Source: Aphrocallistes beatrix (taxonomy: Eukaryota; Porifera; Hexactinellida; Sceptrulophora; Aphrocallistidae). Taken from it: DNA of 64,000 bases. Both the position numbers and the translations under genes were made by a program. Numbering within the stretch: position 1 is the stretch's first letter; each line of letters starts with the position of its first letter. The DNA lies in the NCBI GenBank assembly GCA_963281255.1, contig OY725488.1:1766986-1830985 (forward strand). The letters run 5' to 3'. Below the pieces are notes generated by a model that ran no database searches, had not been told where the DNA came from, and saw only the letters and a program-made list of their open reading frames with translations. Shown piece after piece: positions 1 through 10,857 of this stretch.

Positions 1-755
1 AAAATGTGTGGATCGCGTAAAATTTGTATATACGTATAAGTATTTTAGGAAAATTGGGTACAGCCAGGAAAAAGCAACACACTAAGGGTGTGCGAATTTA
101 GGAAAATTTTGAGATGGTGCGCCTAATTTAGCAAGTGCACTATGAAACTAGATGTCTAGGGTGCGGGCTGAAGACTTCACGCACTTTTGGGTGCGCATAT
201 TTGCGAAGGCTAGATGAAGCCCTGATGGCCACTTTTATTTAAAATTATAATACATTCATTGGAAACAAACGGAAAGACTAAAAATTGCTGGAAAAATATT
301 TTCCATTAACAATCTGAAACATAAATAGCGTATAATATGTAGCCATTAAACACATGTACGTATATACTTACCGCACATAGCCATGCAATGTATTTCTGGA
401 TAATGTCATGAGGTCACTGTAATCGTACAATAAGCCGGAGTGAATCAAGTATCGGTTATTGATATTCAAAAGAAGGTTGCTGTTTCCTTCGAAAACTGCA
501 TTTGCAAGGTCCGTTGCAATAAGAACTAAACATTATTAAATTACAGAGTCAATAAATTGTTGTTATTTATGTGTAAACAAATACTCAAATAACGTGTTTG
601 CGCTGGAACAGCTGTATTTACTTAAAATACGATGTTGAATATGAAAATGATATAATATACATGTAAATTACCTGTGTTCTTTTAACTCAAGCACATCTGT
701 TTCGGTATACACCAGTATACCTGTCTGTTCTAGTTTTAGACAGTCGCTTGTGTTG
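1..755. other. no recognisable gene or element
   Basis: AT-rich sequence with short open frames only. I see no protein motif, RNA gene or clear inverted repeat. Confidence 0.5.
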
Positions 756-763
756 AAGGATAG

Positions 764-1238
764 CAGTGTTGACGTGGGAATAGAATTTGAATACCCATTC
801 CCACAGGATTTCTGTGGGAATACCCACAGACATAGGCGCCGAACCCGGGGGGGCTCAAGCCCCCCCTGGATTCGAAGATGGCCGATAGACGCAATACAAA
901 ATTTAGGGCTGAGTCCCCCCTGGAACCCCGAAATTATCCTTAGATTTGGAAAAGTTCGGCGCCCCTGCCCACAGAAACCCACAGAAACCCTCATGTGGGA
1001 ATACCCATAGGCTTAAAGTAATTCCTATTCCCATCCCATATGGGAATACACACAGAAAACCCCACATAACCCCACAGGAAAACCCACAAAAACCTACATA
1101 GAACCCACATAAATCCGCAGGAAACCCACATGAAAATCCACAGAAACTCACATGTGGGAATACCCATAGGCTTAAAGTCATTCCCATTCCCATCCCATAT
1201 GGGAATACCCACATATTCCCATTCCCACGGCAACCCTG
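764..1238. mobile_element. hAT-type MITE (CAGGGTTGCC family), copy 1
   Basis: Starts CAGTGTTGACGTGGG and ends CCCACGGCAACCCTG, matching the termini of the copy at 3106-3408. The interior is built of short alternating repeats of GGGAATACCCACA and CCCACAGGAAA in both orientations, with no coding capacity. The 8 bp on each side are AAGGATAG (756-763) and AAGAATAG (1239-1246), a 7/8 target duplication as expected for hAT elements. A second MITE (831-967) has inserted inside it. Confidence 0.75.
831..967. mobile_element. nested 137-bp hAT MITE with perfect 8-bp target duplication
   Basis: Left end CATAGGCGCCGAAC and reverse complement of the right end CAGGGGCGCCGAAC form imperfect TIRs. It is flanked by CCCACAGA at 823-830 and again at 968-975. 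The family resembles the CATAGGCG elements at 18209, 18856 and 19135. It is noncoding. Confidence 0.85.
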
Positions 1239-1879
1239 AAGAATAGTGATTCTCGCAATAGCTAGCTTCCGGAAAAATCTGAAGTGGTAGTTTAATTCCT
1301 TTAGAAAGATGTACGCTATACACGGTTGTCAATTTTTTATCAATAGTAACAGGGATGGGAGTGTAGAGATTGTTGAATAGTTCAGTTCACTTCCTCTATT
1401 TTGGGCTCCAGTACTTACCATCAAGTTTCTGAAAATCAACCATTAGTACCAGATCAGTCAGTTTTCCAGATTTTACCTTCCTCTATCATAATTTAGACAT
1501 ATTGATCTAAGAGAGAAATATCTAAATGCAATTCATCACCCTCTGATGGATAATCTATAACACATAATGAAAATATTATTAAAATATCTGCAATCTTAAT
1601 TAAGAACAAACGATCAAAATTAAATTGTGTTGAGTTAAAATAAATTATTGGAATGCTCACTTGTTTTAGGTGAAATTAATATATCTAATGCCAATAGTTT
1701 ATGATCGCCTTCAGAGAATTCTAAATGTTGATTGATAATGTAAGTCTATGTATAATGTTTCGACTCATGTACGGCAGGAGGAATTTACAATTGAGCAATG
1801 AATGCCATAGCATATTAACCGCCCTAGTAACGGTAATGGCATTAGGAATTGAATAAAGGTGATGAATTTGTAGAACATC
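1239..1879. other. no recognisable gene or element
   Basis: AT-rich, no motif, no repeat seen apart from short A/T runs. Confidence 0.5.
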
Positions 1880-1956
1880 CTCTTTCGACCTAAGGAGCAT
1901 GCTCTCTCGACTTAACGAGCATGCTCTCTCGACCTAACGAGCATGCTCTCTCGAAT
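1880..1956. repeat. 22-bp minisatellite, about three copies
   Basis: Unit GAGCATGCTCTCTCGACTTA plus AC, beginning at 1895, 1917 and 1939 with a partial copy before. Each unit holds the palindrome GAGCATGCTC. Confidence 0.85.
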
Positions 1957-1968
1957 TTTTATGATAAG

Positions 1969-2020
1969 GATTAAGCGGTTGACCCGATTAAACAGTGACC
2001 CTATTAAGCGGCGTCGACTG
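1969..2020. mobile_element. pogo/Tigger-like MITE, one terminal fragment
   Basis: Matches the right 50 bp of the element at 4213-4401, including two GACCC-ATTAA motifs and the terminus GTCGACTG followed by TA. The left end is missing. Confidence 0.7.
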
Positions 2021-2139
2021 TATGTAAGATTTTGATCCAATACAATAGTAGTATACACTATATAATATATCGTACTTTCGATATCCCATCGTAATGCTTT
2101 AACTAAAGAAGTTTGAAAGAGATTATAATATTATATATA

Positions 2140-2235
2140 CAAGGACGCTTCGCTTGCTTGCGCTGCGCGGCTTGCGGATACTGTGTGTCCGCAGAGTCGC
2201 CCTGCGGGCGCCTGGAGTTACTCAATCTAACATAT
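2140..2235 (-). mobile_element. Helitron-like element, 3' terminal part
   Basis: Read on the minus strand this ends in a GC-rich hairpin region (GCAAGCAAGCGAAGC) and a CTTG terminus followed by T, the 3' end seen in full copies at 21098-21592 and 22082-22610. Directly to its right lies a tandem array of ~147-bp monomers. Confidence 0.65.
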
Positions 2236-2670
2236 TTTGGGAATTCTTCTCCTTTATATAAATATTGTAAACAAAGGTCAACGAATAATTTCTCATATGG
2301 ATCCGAAAATATAATATTCTAAATCTACAGCACTAAAAACCCCATGTCAACCGTTGGAAGCTAGTCTCTAGCCTATTTTTGTAATTTGTTTACTTTATGT
2401 ATCTATTGTAAACAAAAGTAAACAAATTGATCATCAAATTTACTCGAAAATATGATATTCGAAATCTACACCCCTGAAAACCCCATGTCAACCGTTGAAA
2501 GCAAGTTTCTAGCATATCTTTGATATTTGTTTACTTTATGTATCTAATGTAGACAAAAGTAAACAAATAATTTATCATATACATCTGAAAATATGATATT
2601 CGAAATCTACACCCCTAAAAACCCCATGTCACTCGTTGGAAGCTAGTCTCTAGCATTATTTTCAAAATTC
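2235..2670. repeat. tandem array, ~147-bp monomer, three copies
   Basis: Copies begin near 2235, 2381 and 2524. Each carries TTGTTTACTTTATGTATC, then GAAATCTACA, a CCCATGTCAACCGTTG box and a GCTAGTCTCTAGC palindrome. The order of these boxes parallels the array at 45530-47345 (GGAATCTACAT, GCCGTTGAGA, TCGCTTTTAGC), so the two arrays are probably diverged relatives. Confidence 0.75.
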
Positions 2671-3105
2671 ATCAAATGGTGTGAAAATATGTATATAAAG
2701 GTGTGAAAATATGCACATAATCTTTTTTATTGCCATACATTATAATACATTTAAGATATCAAACATAAGTTGTGGCTTTGAAGTATTAATAACAATGACG
2801 ATCTATTGTAGTGTCATACTTGTATAATGATTTCTATTGTGATAGTGTAGTCATCTATTTTGTATAAAAAAATTGTTTTCCATTTTTTTTGCAGAGATGT
2901 GAAAATTTCGCTTAGATCTTAGAACTTAATCGTAGTCATATCATTTGACACCTACATGCCAATTTTCATACCTTTACTACTTGCCAATTTTTCAATCAAT
3001 TTGGATAAACACCAACAAAAAAAAATCCTAGCGTTTTAATATATAAGATGTAGAAATGGCCAATATAAATTGTGATCAATTTTATATTTAAGCATGCCGT
3101 ATATA
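2671..3105. other. no recognisable gene or element
   Basis: AT-rich with a poly-T run near 2885. Nothing identified. Confidence 0.45.
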
Positions 3106-3408
3106 CAGGGTTGCCGTGGGAATGGGAATCTGTGGGAATTCCCATATGGGATGGGAAATGAAATGACTTTAAGCTTATGGGTATTCCCACATGTGGGTTT
3201 CTGTGGGGTTTTATGTATGTATTCCCTTATAGGATGAGAATAGGAATGACTTTAAGCCTATGGTTAATCACACATGTGGGTTTCCTGTGAATTTCTGTGG
3301 GTTTCCTGTGAATTTCTGTGGGTTTTCCTGTGAGTTTCGGTGGGTATTCCCACAGAAATCCTGTGGGAATGGGATTGGTATTGAAATTCTATTCCCACGG
3401 TAACCCTG
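3106..3408. mobile_element. hAT-type MITE (CAGGGTTGCC family), copy 2, complete
   Basis: Begins CAGGGTTGCCGTGGGAATGG and ends TTCCCACGGTAACCCTG, a TIR of about 20 bp. Flanks are CGTATATA (3098-3105) and CGAATATA (3409-3416), a 7/8 match to an 8-bp target duplication. The interior repeats GTGGGTTTCCTGTGAATTTC. At 303 bp it is the reference copy of this noncoding family in the window. Confidence 0.85.
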
Positions 3409-3913
3409 CGAATATATCTGAATATTAATCGGCCCTCGAATAATCGCCACTCTCCTTGGAATACTATCGAAAGAAATCGTTTACTTATGCTTCATTAAGT
3501 TACATTACGGAACGGATTGGCCTGACCATAACATGCGCGGTGTCAAGGGGGAATGCATGTGTGGCTGCCTCCCTCCCTCCCCTCAGAAAAAAGTCAATCC
3601 TATAAACAGGTAATCTGGCATCCATTGTAGTTGTGCTGCACGGCAGATTATCGAGTGTGAAGGTAGTCATCACTGTGGGTGCAGTGACATGTAATTATTC
3701 ATTTCTACTAAAAAAATATGTGGACATTCTACCTATTATATTCAGTTCTTTTGTGATTTACTTAACGAAATTCTTAACTAGCAATGAACAATTGTTTGCA
3801 GGATGAAGCGAAAACTGCCTGCTGGTCGATTCTTTTACTCGACAGCATGTGAAGCGTCATACCTGTATAGTGTATACTTACATAACCTACTCAATATATT
3901 GGATAGGCTATGG
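3409..3913. other. no recognisable gene or element
   Basis: A CT-rich run (CCTCCCTCCCTCCCC) lies near 3570. No gene signal. Confidence 0.45.
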
Positions 3914-4010
3914 CAGTGGTTCCCAACCTGGGGTCCATGGACCCCTTAGTGGTCCACAGAAGATATCAGGGGGTCCACATGATTCGAAATTTTCCCGATT
4001 AGTAAGGATA
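3914..4010. mobile_element. hAT-like terminus, partner end not found
   Basis: CAGTGGTTCCCAACCTGGGG followed by the palindromic GGGTCCATGGACCC has the look of Charlie/hAT TIRs known from other animals. I could not find the opposite end, so the right boundary is a guess. Confidence 0.4.
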
Positions 4011-4174
4011 ACCATTATCACAAAAGTGTTTGAATATTTGTATTTTGTTTGTATTGAGCCTAATTAATTAAGTCATCTATAACAAAACTTTCTGTTTCGT
4101 AAATGCTAAATATTTAGCTGTCAAAATTACGTATAATACATTTCTCGGAGTTCTAACTGGCACTTCCATCTAAA

Positions 4175-4442
4175 TCTTTACTATTAAAACTCGATTCATA
4201 TTTATTTATATACAGTCGACTCCGCTTAATAGGGTCACATCAGTCAGGGGATATTTTGACCCGATTAAGCGGAGAACTCTATTAACCGAAAATATTTTTG
4301 TATTAGCCTCTATGTGTGAGAGCTATTCCGGTCCTGTCAAAAGTGACCCGATTAAGCGGCTGACCCGATTAAACAGTGACCCTATTAAGCAGAGTCGACT
4401 GTATATATAAATAAATATGAATCGAGTTTTAATAGTAAGGAT
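4175..4442. mobile_element. two opposed Helitron 5' ends flanking a pogo-like MITE
   Basis: TCTTTACTATTAAAACTCG at 4175 and its reverse complement ending TAGTAAGGA at 4442 each continue inward with ~35 bp of matching sequence (CATATTTATTTATATA). TC preceded by A and the ACTATTAAAACTCG string are the 5' terminus seen at 21098 and 28179. Both ends face inward on the insert 4213-4401. Confidence 0.65.
4213..4401. mobile_element. pogo/Tigger-like MITE (CAGTCGACTCCGC family)
   Basis: TIRs CAGTCGACTCCGCTTAATAG and CTATTAAGCAGAGTCGACTG, flanked by TA on both sides. The 189-bp noncoding interior repeats GACCCGATTAAGCGG. CAGT termini with TA duplication are typical of pogo/Tigger elements. It sits in the TATATA tract between the two Helitron ends. 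Confidence 0.8.
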
Positions 4443-4486
4443 ATACGTATATATATGTATATATATATATATATATACCAAGGTTG

Positions 4487-5560
4487 CAACCGAATAGTTC
4501 ATCGCTCTCACTATCAAATGGCTGTGCACTGATTCCCCTGTGACTCTAACCACTGAACCATTAACCATCAAAAGCTTCATCGAAATGCTAAAGAATGGAA
4601 TATCAACCAGCAACTTGAAAATATTGCACATGGAATATTCTAAATTAAAAAGCAGTGAAGAGTTCGCTTCGAAACCACGTTGCAACAACTAATAGCTACC
4701 AACAATTTGATTCGAAAATACATGTCCAGTTTATCTCAACTCCTGAACAGCCTCAAACTGCACGAAATGATTCAAAGGCTCCAACCGTAAAGGCAGCGTT
4801 TCAAAATATGGAAGACCAAGAATTCACTTCCAAATTCAGGAAAGAATTGACTCGCTTCGGAAAGCAAATAGTCGAATGGGAAAAATCAGTAAAAATCTAC
4901 CTAGAAACCCAGTTCAGAGACATGAAACAGATGTTGGGGAATGATATGGCTATCAGCCTAGAGAAGGTGTACGTCGAACTGACAATGCTCAAGCAGAAAC
5001 CGAGAAGTGTGAAACTGGGAGATGGGACGACGTACAACTAAATCGAATATTTGAGGAAAATTACGAATAAAGAAGTCAAAGTTAACCCGATAAACTTTCA
5101 CTGAGGAACTGAAATCCTTCGACCCGTCCAAGCCTGAAATATGGTATTTCATCGGAAACCCCAGATGCGGGAAAACATTCCTGTGCAACCGCACAGCACT
5201 GAGATTCGGGAATAACGAAGCGTCCAGATTCTCCTACTCTCTGTGCATCCCCCCCTGCAGGAAGAATGAGTGGCACGAGATGGAATCTTCACGTGTGGAC
5301 GCAGGTTTCCCAAGTACCACCGAATTTATTTGTCAATGGCTTTGCCTTGGTCTACCAGTCGGTCCCAGTTGGACGACACTACTGGCGAAACATATCACGG
5401 AGACGGACTGCTACTGATCGTAGACAGTCTGGACGAATTCACGAAAGATATCCCCTTCGACAAAACTCTTCTCTTCCTCCTCCTAACCAGACAAACTCTG
5501 ACACGGTCCTTCATCCTACTGACCAGCAGGCCTGGCGCCTGGACGGATGTGTCTACTTCT
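4487..5560 (+). pseudogene. NLR-type NACHT ATPase, broken 5' part
   Basis: NLR proteins are cytosolic innate-immune sensors; the NACHT domain binds ATP and drives oligomerisation. Around 5130-5200 one frame carries a Walker A motif, GNPRCGKTF, preceded by a Trp-Tyr-Phe strand (EIWYFI). About 75 residues later another frame has the Walker B block LLLIVDSLDEF (near 5405) and then the sensor-type motif LLTSRPGAW (5515-5545). A stop at 5039-5041 and at least one frameshift separate the N-terminal 4655-5041 region, which is helical and Lys/Glu-rich, from NACHT. Splice sites were not resolved, so some breaks could be introns. The reading dissolves after 5550 into unrelated sequence. Matching LRR sequence lies at 11228-11722 beyond a retrotransposon. 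The NACHT call is firm; the link to the LRR part is inferred. Confidence 0.7.
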
Positions 5561-5725
5561 TTAGTATTCACTTTGGAATACACTTTTATATGAAGGTCAA
5601 ATATAACAATGCGTGGTATACATACGATGGAATGCAAAGGCCTAAGTTGATGGCATCAGATAAACCACAATCTACTACTACTACTACTACCCGTGGGAAG
5701 ATAAACTGTATTTTTACGTACTAAC
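5561..5725 (+). other. short open frame of unknown origin after NACHT
   Basis: One frame reads on from the NACHT end with HFYMKVKYNNAWYTYDGM, then Ser/Thr-rich sequence coded by a CTA repeat, and stops at 5722-5724. The WY-YDG pattern recalls the end of ubiquitin-protease-like folds, but the match is too short to name. Confidence 0.25.
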
Positions 5726-5830
5726 TAGGGGTGTCGACGAATCCTCGAATTCTAATACCCGGTTCTCGAATCCTTTGCCAAACTAATACCCGGGTACCCG
5801 GGTATTTTTTAAGTTTATAGAATACTTTTC
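5726..5830. mobile_element. hAT-like terminus (TAGGGGTGTCGACGAATC), partner not found
   Basis: TAGGGGTGTCGACGAATCC with nested palindromes ACCCGGGTACCCGGGT resembles hAT MITE ends in other animals. The opposite end was not found. Confidence 0.35.
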
Positions 5831-6139
5831 AATATTCTTTTAATAAATGGTAAGATCATTGTATAGACATTGAATCATGGATTTTTCAGTTTATGTAAGA
5901 AAGACTCGTTTGCAAATTAACATAAATGACTCTATTTGTTGAATATATGATAGTAAATTAAATATGTGAGAAATAACAAAGAAATATTGTTAATAAGAAA
6001 ATCTTTACTACTAAATGAAATTATTCTAAAATAATCTGAAATGTCACTAATATATGTTACTGTTTACTTTTGAAATATCCTTTGAGAAATACTAAGTTTG
6101 CAGTTTGCACTTGTATTGTAAGTATTCCATATATTTTAA
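5831..6139. other. no recognisable gene or element
   Basis: AT-rich, no signal. Confidence 0.4.
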
Positions 6140-6304
6140 AAACACCATGTGGTGATCTCCATGGGGATTCCCACAGGGTCCTATAGGAATCCTCATGGGG
6201 ATTCCCACAGGATTCCTATGGGAATCCCCATGGGGATTCCCACAGGAATTCTATGGGAATGGGATGGAAATGGGAATTGAAATTTCATTCCCACGGCAAC
6301 CCTG
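6140..6304. mobile_element. hAT-type MITE (CAGGGTTGCC family), 5'-truncated copy
   Basis: Ends CATTCCCACGGCAACCCTG as in the complete copy at 3106-3408. The interior repeats CATGGGGATTCCCACAGG. No left terminus is recognisable. Confidence 0.65.
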
Positions 6305-6669
6305 AGTATTATAGATGAAAAAATCAATTGTTACTTAAATACTGTTGACCAGTTAGTGTAGTGAATTGTAGATGTTTCTATTTATCAAATCACTCGGATA
6401 GTTACATTCTTTTGCAAATTATTTCATCTAAAATGATAAATTTTCATTTGGTAGGAAAAATAGAGTAAAAATTACAGTCTGGGGAGATGTGTAATGAATG
6501 TTAATTATAGTACTGTAAATGCGAACATGAAGATTGGAAATCCTGATTAGTTAATTAGTAGAGTGAGCATCTGGAAATCATTTAAGAGTAATATATATAT
6601 TGTATCAGTATCGAGATTGGATGTATGTCTGTATAGAGATTATTAAAGATTGATTATTCGTATCTTACA

Positions 6670-6688
6670 ATTGGTAGCAGAGAGTGGT
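6670..6688 (+). promoter_or_regulatory. putative tRNA primer-binding site
   Basis: ATTGGTAGCAGAGAGTGGTT begins with TGGT, the complement of tRNA 3' ACCA, and sits 4 bp before the gag start codon at 6692. Confidence 0.55.
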
Positions 6689-6691
6689 TCA

Positions 6692-7545
6692 ATGGCGGAT
6701 CGTTTTGTTAGTATTCCTCGTGTATTTGACAGTGGTAATTTTGAGGAATGGTTGGAACGCTATGAGATTTGTGCAGCAGCTAATGGGTGGAAGGAAAAGG
6801 AAAAGGCTCTTCGATTACCAACGCTCTTGGAGAAAGAAGCTCTCGCAGTATACTTGGAGTTGGACGAAGAAACGAGGAAAGAATATCAAGCACTGAAAGG
6901 AGCACTAATGAATTATTTTCAACCTCCAGAAACTCGTTTTATTGCACTGGATGAATTTGAGTCGAGGAAAATTCTTCCTGGTGAATAGCCTCAAGAATTT
7001 TTGCACGTGCTAAAGCAACGCCTAGCCAAGGCAATTCCTGATATGGACAGAAATGCTCGCGAACAATTGCTTTTGCATCGTTTTCTCAGTGGTCTACCAC
7101 AACAAATTGCCAAGAGTGTTCGTGTCTCTCCAGAGGTTAACAATACTACAGAGGCATTGAAGAGAGTAAAGTTACTGATGCTCTGTCAGCCAGAATATTC
7201 GGTTGCACCGATTGCAGATAAAACAAGTGAGGAAATGGCTAAAGATACTAAATTAGACGAACTGGAAGCGAAATTAGATCGTGTGTTGGCTGGTTTAGCA
7301 GAAGAAAAATCACCGATAATGGTTGTTGGGAGAAGGAACTTCGGGGGAGGCGATAGGATTAGATGTTACAATTGCCAAGCTCTAGGACACATCGCCGTGA
7401 ATTGCCCACAAAGGAATCGTCGGACGGTTTGCTATCTATGTTGAAAGACCGGCCATATTCGCAGAACGTGTCCTTTAAACTCCAGCAGACCGACAGGTAG
7501 GGTCACCGGTCGGTCTTATTATCAAAACGGCCCCAAAAGCGATTA
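6692..7545 (+). pseudogene. gag: Ty3/gypsy A gag
   Basis: Gag makes the particle and packages the element RNA. A single frame opens at ATG 6692 with a capsid-like region (FEEWLERYEICAAANGW) and runs to a stop at 7543-7545, broken by TAG at 6986-6988 and TGA at 7442-7444. Near the end is a CCHC zinc knuckle, CYNCQALGHIAVNC (about 7363-7410). A second knuckle (CYLC then GHIRRTC) is interrupted by the TGA inside it. The frame is otherwise well kept, so the copy is not very old. The assignment rests on knuckles plus position upstream of protease. Confidence 0.85.
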
Positions 7546-7551
7546 AATCTA

Positions 7552-8640
7552 CAACATTATGTAGTATCAGCTAGAGACCAATTCGACGCTTCACTCGCAA
7601 CTATTGAAATCGATATCGGACAACTTAAGGTGAGGGCATTATTAGATTCGGGTTCGTCAGTTTCCTTAATTGTAGCTGATCTTGTCAAAAAGGGATGTTA
7701 TGAAATTGATAGGAATTACTTCAAACAATTAGTTTCAGCAACTGGTAACAATTTAGAGGTTATGGGGAAAGTTTTATTACCAATTCTAATAGGCGGAACT
7801 CAGACAAATCATGAATTCACTGTGGTTTCAAGTTTAGTGACTCCTCTTATTTTGGGAAAAGATTTTCTTTCAGCTCACAAAATAAGGTTAGATTTTGGAA
7901 AAGAATTGATTGAATGTCCAACCCTTGGATTTATTTCACCTTTCGACCCTAAGAAGGTGGTTGTTAGTCGTTCGAATTTGATGAGCAATCAAGTCGACTT
8001 CAAGGATAACTGGAAGGAAGGCCAAGATACATGTCAGGTACATGATAAATTCCTCAGACCTTTTCCTGGATCAGTTTCACTAATCACATCAGAACCGGAA
8101 TCTAGTGGTTGTGAAGAATGTTATATTCCATGTTTCAATCAAGAGAAGTTTGAGTTGCCGGATTATCCTTCACAGTTGGAACAGCTTATTCTGGAATACC
8201 AAGATCGGTTTTCTACCACTCCTGGAAGGACTAATGTCACAACTCATCAAATCTGTACAGAAGGGAGTCGGCCCGTTCGTCTACCGCCAAGACGAATGCC
8301 AGCACATTATAAATCTGAAGTAGAAGTTCAAATACTGAAAATGCTTGATCAAGGAATAATTAAAGAGAGTAATAGCCCGTGGATTGCGCCAGCAGTTTAT
8401 GTGATGAAGAATGATGGAAGTTTAAGAATCTGTGTAGATTATCGTGAATTAAACAAACGAACAATCAAAGACGCTTACCCTTTACCTTTGATAGATGATA
8501 TACAATCTCATCTATCTGGGGCTGTGGTATTTTCTACGTTGGACCTAAATAGTGGTTACTGGCAATTACCCATTCACCCTGACGATTGTCATAAGACAGC
8601 TTTTACACCTGGTCCAGGTATGGGATTGTATGAATGTGTG
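7552..8640 (+). pseudogene. pol: Ty3/gypsy A pol, protease and first half of reverse transcriptase
   Basis: Aspartic protease active site ALLDSGSSVSLI is at 7633-7668. Reverse transcriptase begins near 8220; RICVDYRELN (8425-8455) and FSTLDLNSGYWQLPI (8530-8574) are conserved blocks, the Asp in STLD being the first catalytic residue. The frame is different from gag (shift between 7543 and 7552). The frame is lost near 8620-8640, just before the MPFG motif, which reappears in the next frame. Confidence 0.9.
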
Positions 8641-9793
8641 TATGCCGTTTGGGGTATGCAATGGACCTTCTTCTTTTCAAAGAATGATGGAAACTGTGCT
8701 GCGAGGGGTTAGAGCATCAAAAGTATTTATTGACGATATTCTCATATTTTCATCGGATATGAAGTCGCACTCTAACCACTTGAGAGAGGTATTTCAAAGA
8801 TTAAGAGAGTCTAATTTGACTTTACGAGGTCGCAAATGTTGCTTGGCTCGATCGAGCGTCCGTTACCTAGGAATCATTTTTTCTGCTCAAGGAATGAGAC
8901 CAGATCCTTCTAAGGTGGAGACAATTCGGGATTGGCCTCATCCGAAGGACATAGGCGCCCTACGGCAATTTTTAGGTATTGCTTCTTACTATAGGAAGTT
9001 TATTGCCAAATTTTCAGATATAGCATCACCACTCTATAACTTGTTGGAAAAGGATGTTCAATTTAGTTGGACTGTTGACTGTCAAAAAGGATTCGAACGC
9101 CTCAAGAATGCTTTATCAACTAGTCCGGTTTTGGGATACCCTTCTCTGGACAAAGAGTTTGCTCTGTATACTGATGCGAGTGGAGTTGGCGTTGGTGCAG
9201 TACTAGAACAAGCGGGTAGGGTTATATCTTATGCCAGTAGGACACTAACCAAGGCTGAGAAAAACTATAGTGTAATTGAGAAGGAGTGTTTGGCATTAGT
9301 TTACGGAACGAAACAATTTCGGCATTATCTTCTTGGACGAAAATTCAGAATAATCACAGACCACAAACCTCTATGCTGGCTTTCTGCTCAGAAAATGGAA
9401 GGTAGACTTTGTAGATGGGCTCTGGCTTTGCAAGAGTTTGATTATATTGTAGAATATCGCAATGGCTCAGAGAACATTAATGCTGATGTCTTATCGAGGA
9501 AGCCTCTCACAGATATTTCATTATTGTGTGAATTTAGTCCCAGCATTGACCTTGATCGGGTAAGAGATAGCCAGGAGAAAGATTGGATTCTTGGAACAAT
9601 TATCAGGCTTCTTCCAAAACAAGTAGACCGTTCCCCTGAAAGGGGAATAATTCCATGGAGATTTTGTCAAATTTGGAAGCAACTGAAGATAGTGGATGGG
9701 ATTTTGTGTCAAGAATATGAAGCTGATAGATTCGGGGTTGCTCGCAGAGTGATAGTGGGACCTGATGGAATGAAGGAAATTTGGAAAGACTAA
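8638..9793 (+). pseudogene. pol: Ty3/gypsy A pol, second half of reverse transcriptase and RNase H
   Basis: Continues from MPFGVCNGPSSFQ (8638 on) to the catalytic motif VFIDDILIF (8726-8752), where FIDD stands for the usual YxDD. Thumb motif LRQFLGIASYYRKFI follows at about 8960. RNase H motif LYTDASGVGVGAVL is at 9166-9207 and TDHKPLCWL at 9355-9381. The frame ends at 9791-9793, a frameshift from integrase, which opens at 9781. Confidence 0.9.
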
Positions 9794-10827
9794 AGAAGGT
9801 AGTTTATTGGATTGGAATGGCAGATGATACCAGAGATTACTGTAGATCTTGTGATAACTGCATGAAGGCTAAACAAACTTTGCCTCCTAGGGCACCCTTG
9901 ATTAGTACTCCTATTGGAAAAGCATGGGAAAGGATTGCAATGGATGTAATGGAGGTTCCAATTAATTCCAAAGGAAATAAGTATCTTTTAGTCATACAAG
10001 ACTATTTTACCAAGTGGTTGGAAGCATTTCCTATACCAGATCAGAAGGCGTATCGTATTGTTGAGATTTTAAAATCTCTGTTCTGTCATTTAGGAGTTCC
10101 GAAATTTTTGCACAGTGACCAGGGTAGGAATTTTGAGAGCTTAGTAGTGTCAAATTTATGTGATTTTTTCGGAATTAAAAAGACTCATACAACGCCTTAT
10201 CACCCTCAAGGAGATGGATTGGTCGAAAGGTCTAATAGAATATTGTTGGACATGTTGCGTTCTTATGTTGCGAGAGAAGAACAATGGGAAGATTTTCTTC
10301 CTTTAATGCTCTATTCGTATAACACTTCACATCATTCTTCAATACTAACAACTCCTTACATGTTGATGTATGGAAGAGAACCATGACCCTCATTCGGAAT
10401 TGAAAAATAGATAGGTTATGATCCAATAGGATATGAGAAGCAATTAAAGGAAAAACTTGAGAAATGTGAACAGATTGTTCGTACACATCTTACAACGGCT
10501 GCAGAGGAACAGAAAAGGTGGTATGATGCTAAGGCATCGAGAAGGATAGGATTTGGGGTAGGAGATGAAGTATGGCTCAGTATTGCTCACAGAGGTAAAT
10601 TAGACCCTCGTTGGGAAGGGAAATGGAAGGTGGTGGAAATATTAAACGATGTCAACCTCAAACTACTCAATGAGGACGGAAGAAGTCGGATAGTTCACGT
10701 TAACAGAGTAAGGCCTAGATATGTGCGGGATCTGAAAAATTATAGTAATCAGGGGATTCGCATAGTAAATAGAAGTTATTTTATCATTGTGTATTGTCAT
10801 CAAAGCAGTGAAGCAAATAAGTGCTAG
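9781..10827 (+). pseudogene. pol: Ty3/gypsy A pol, integrase
   Basis: Integrase inserts the cDNA in the genome. The zinc finger's CxxC half reads CRSCDNC (9841-9861). The core has MDVMEVP (first Asp), HSDQGRNFES (second Asp, 10111-10140) and GLVERSNRILL (catalytic Glu near 10222). In-frame TGA at 10384-10386 and TAG near 10411 break it before a C-terminal barrel-like region ending WKVVEILNDVNLKLL and RPRY (10624-10711). Stop at 10825-10827. Confidence 0.9.
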
Positions 10828-10857
10828 GTTTTACAGGTTTCACATAGGATGATAAAT

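Noticed and set aside
764-1238. open frames of 86-113 codons with Gly/Phe/Trp- or Pro-rich sequence
   Set aside because: They are readings of short MITE repeats in both strands; no real protein features.
4323-4688. 121-codon minus-strand open frame with poly-Ile/Tyr
   Set aside because: Reads through a (TA)n tract and a pogo-like MITE.
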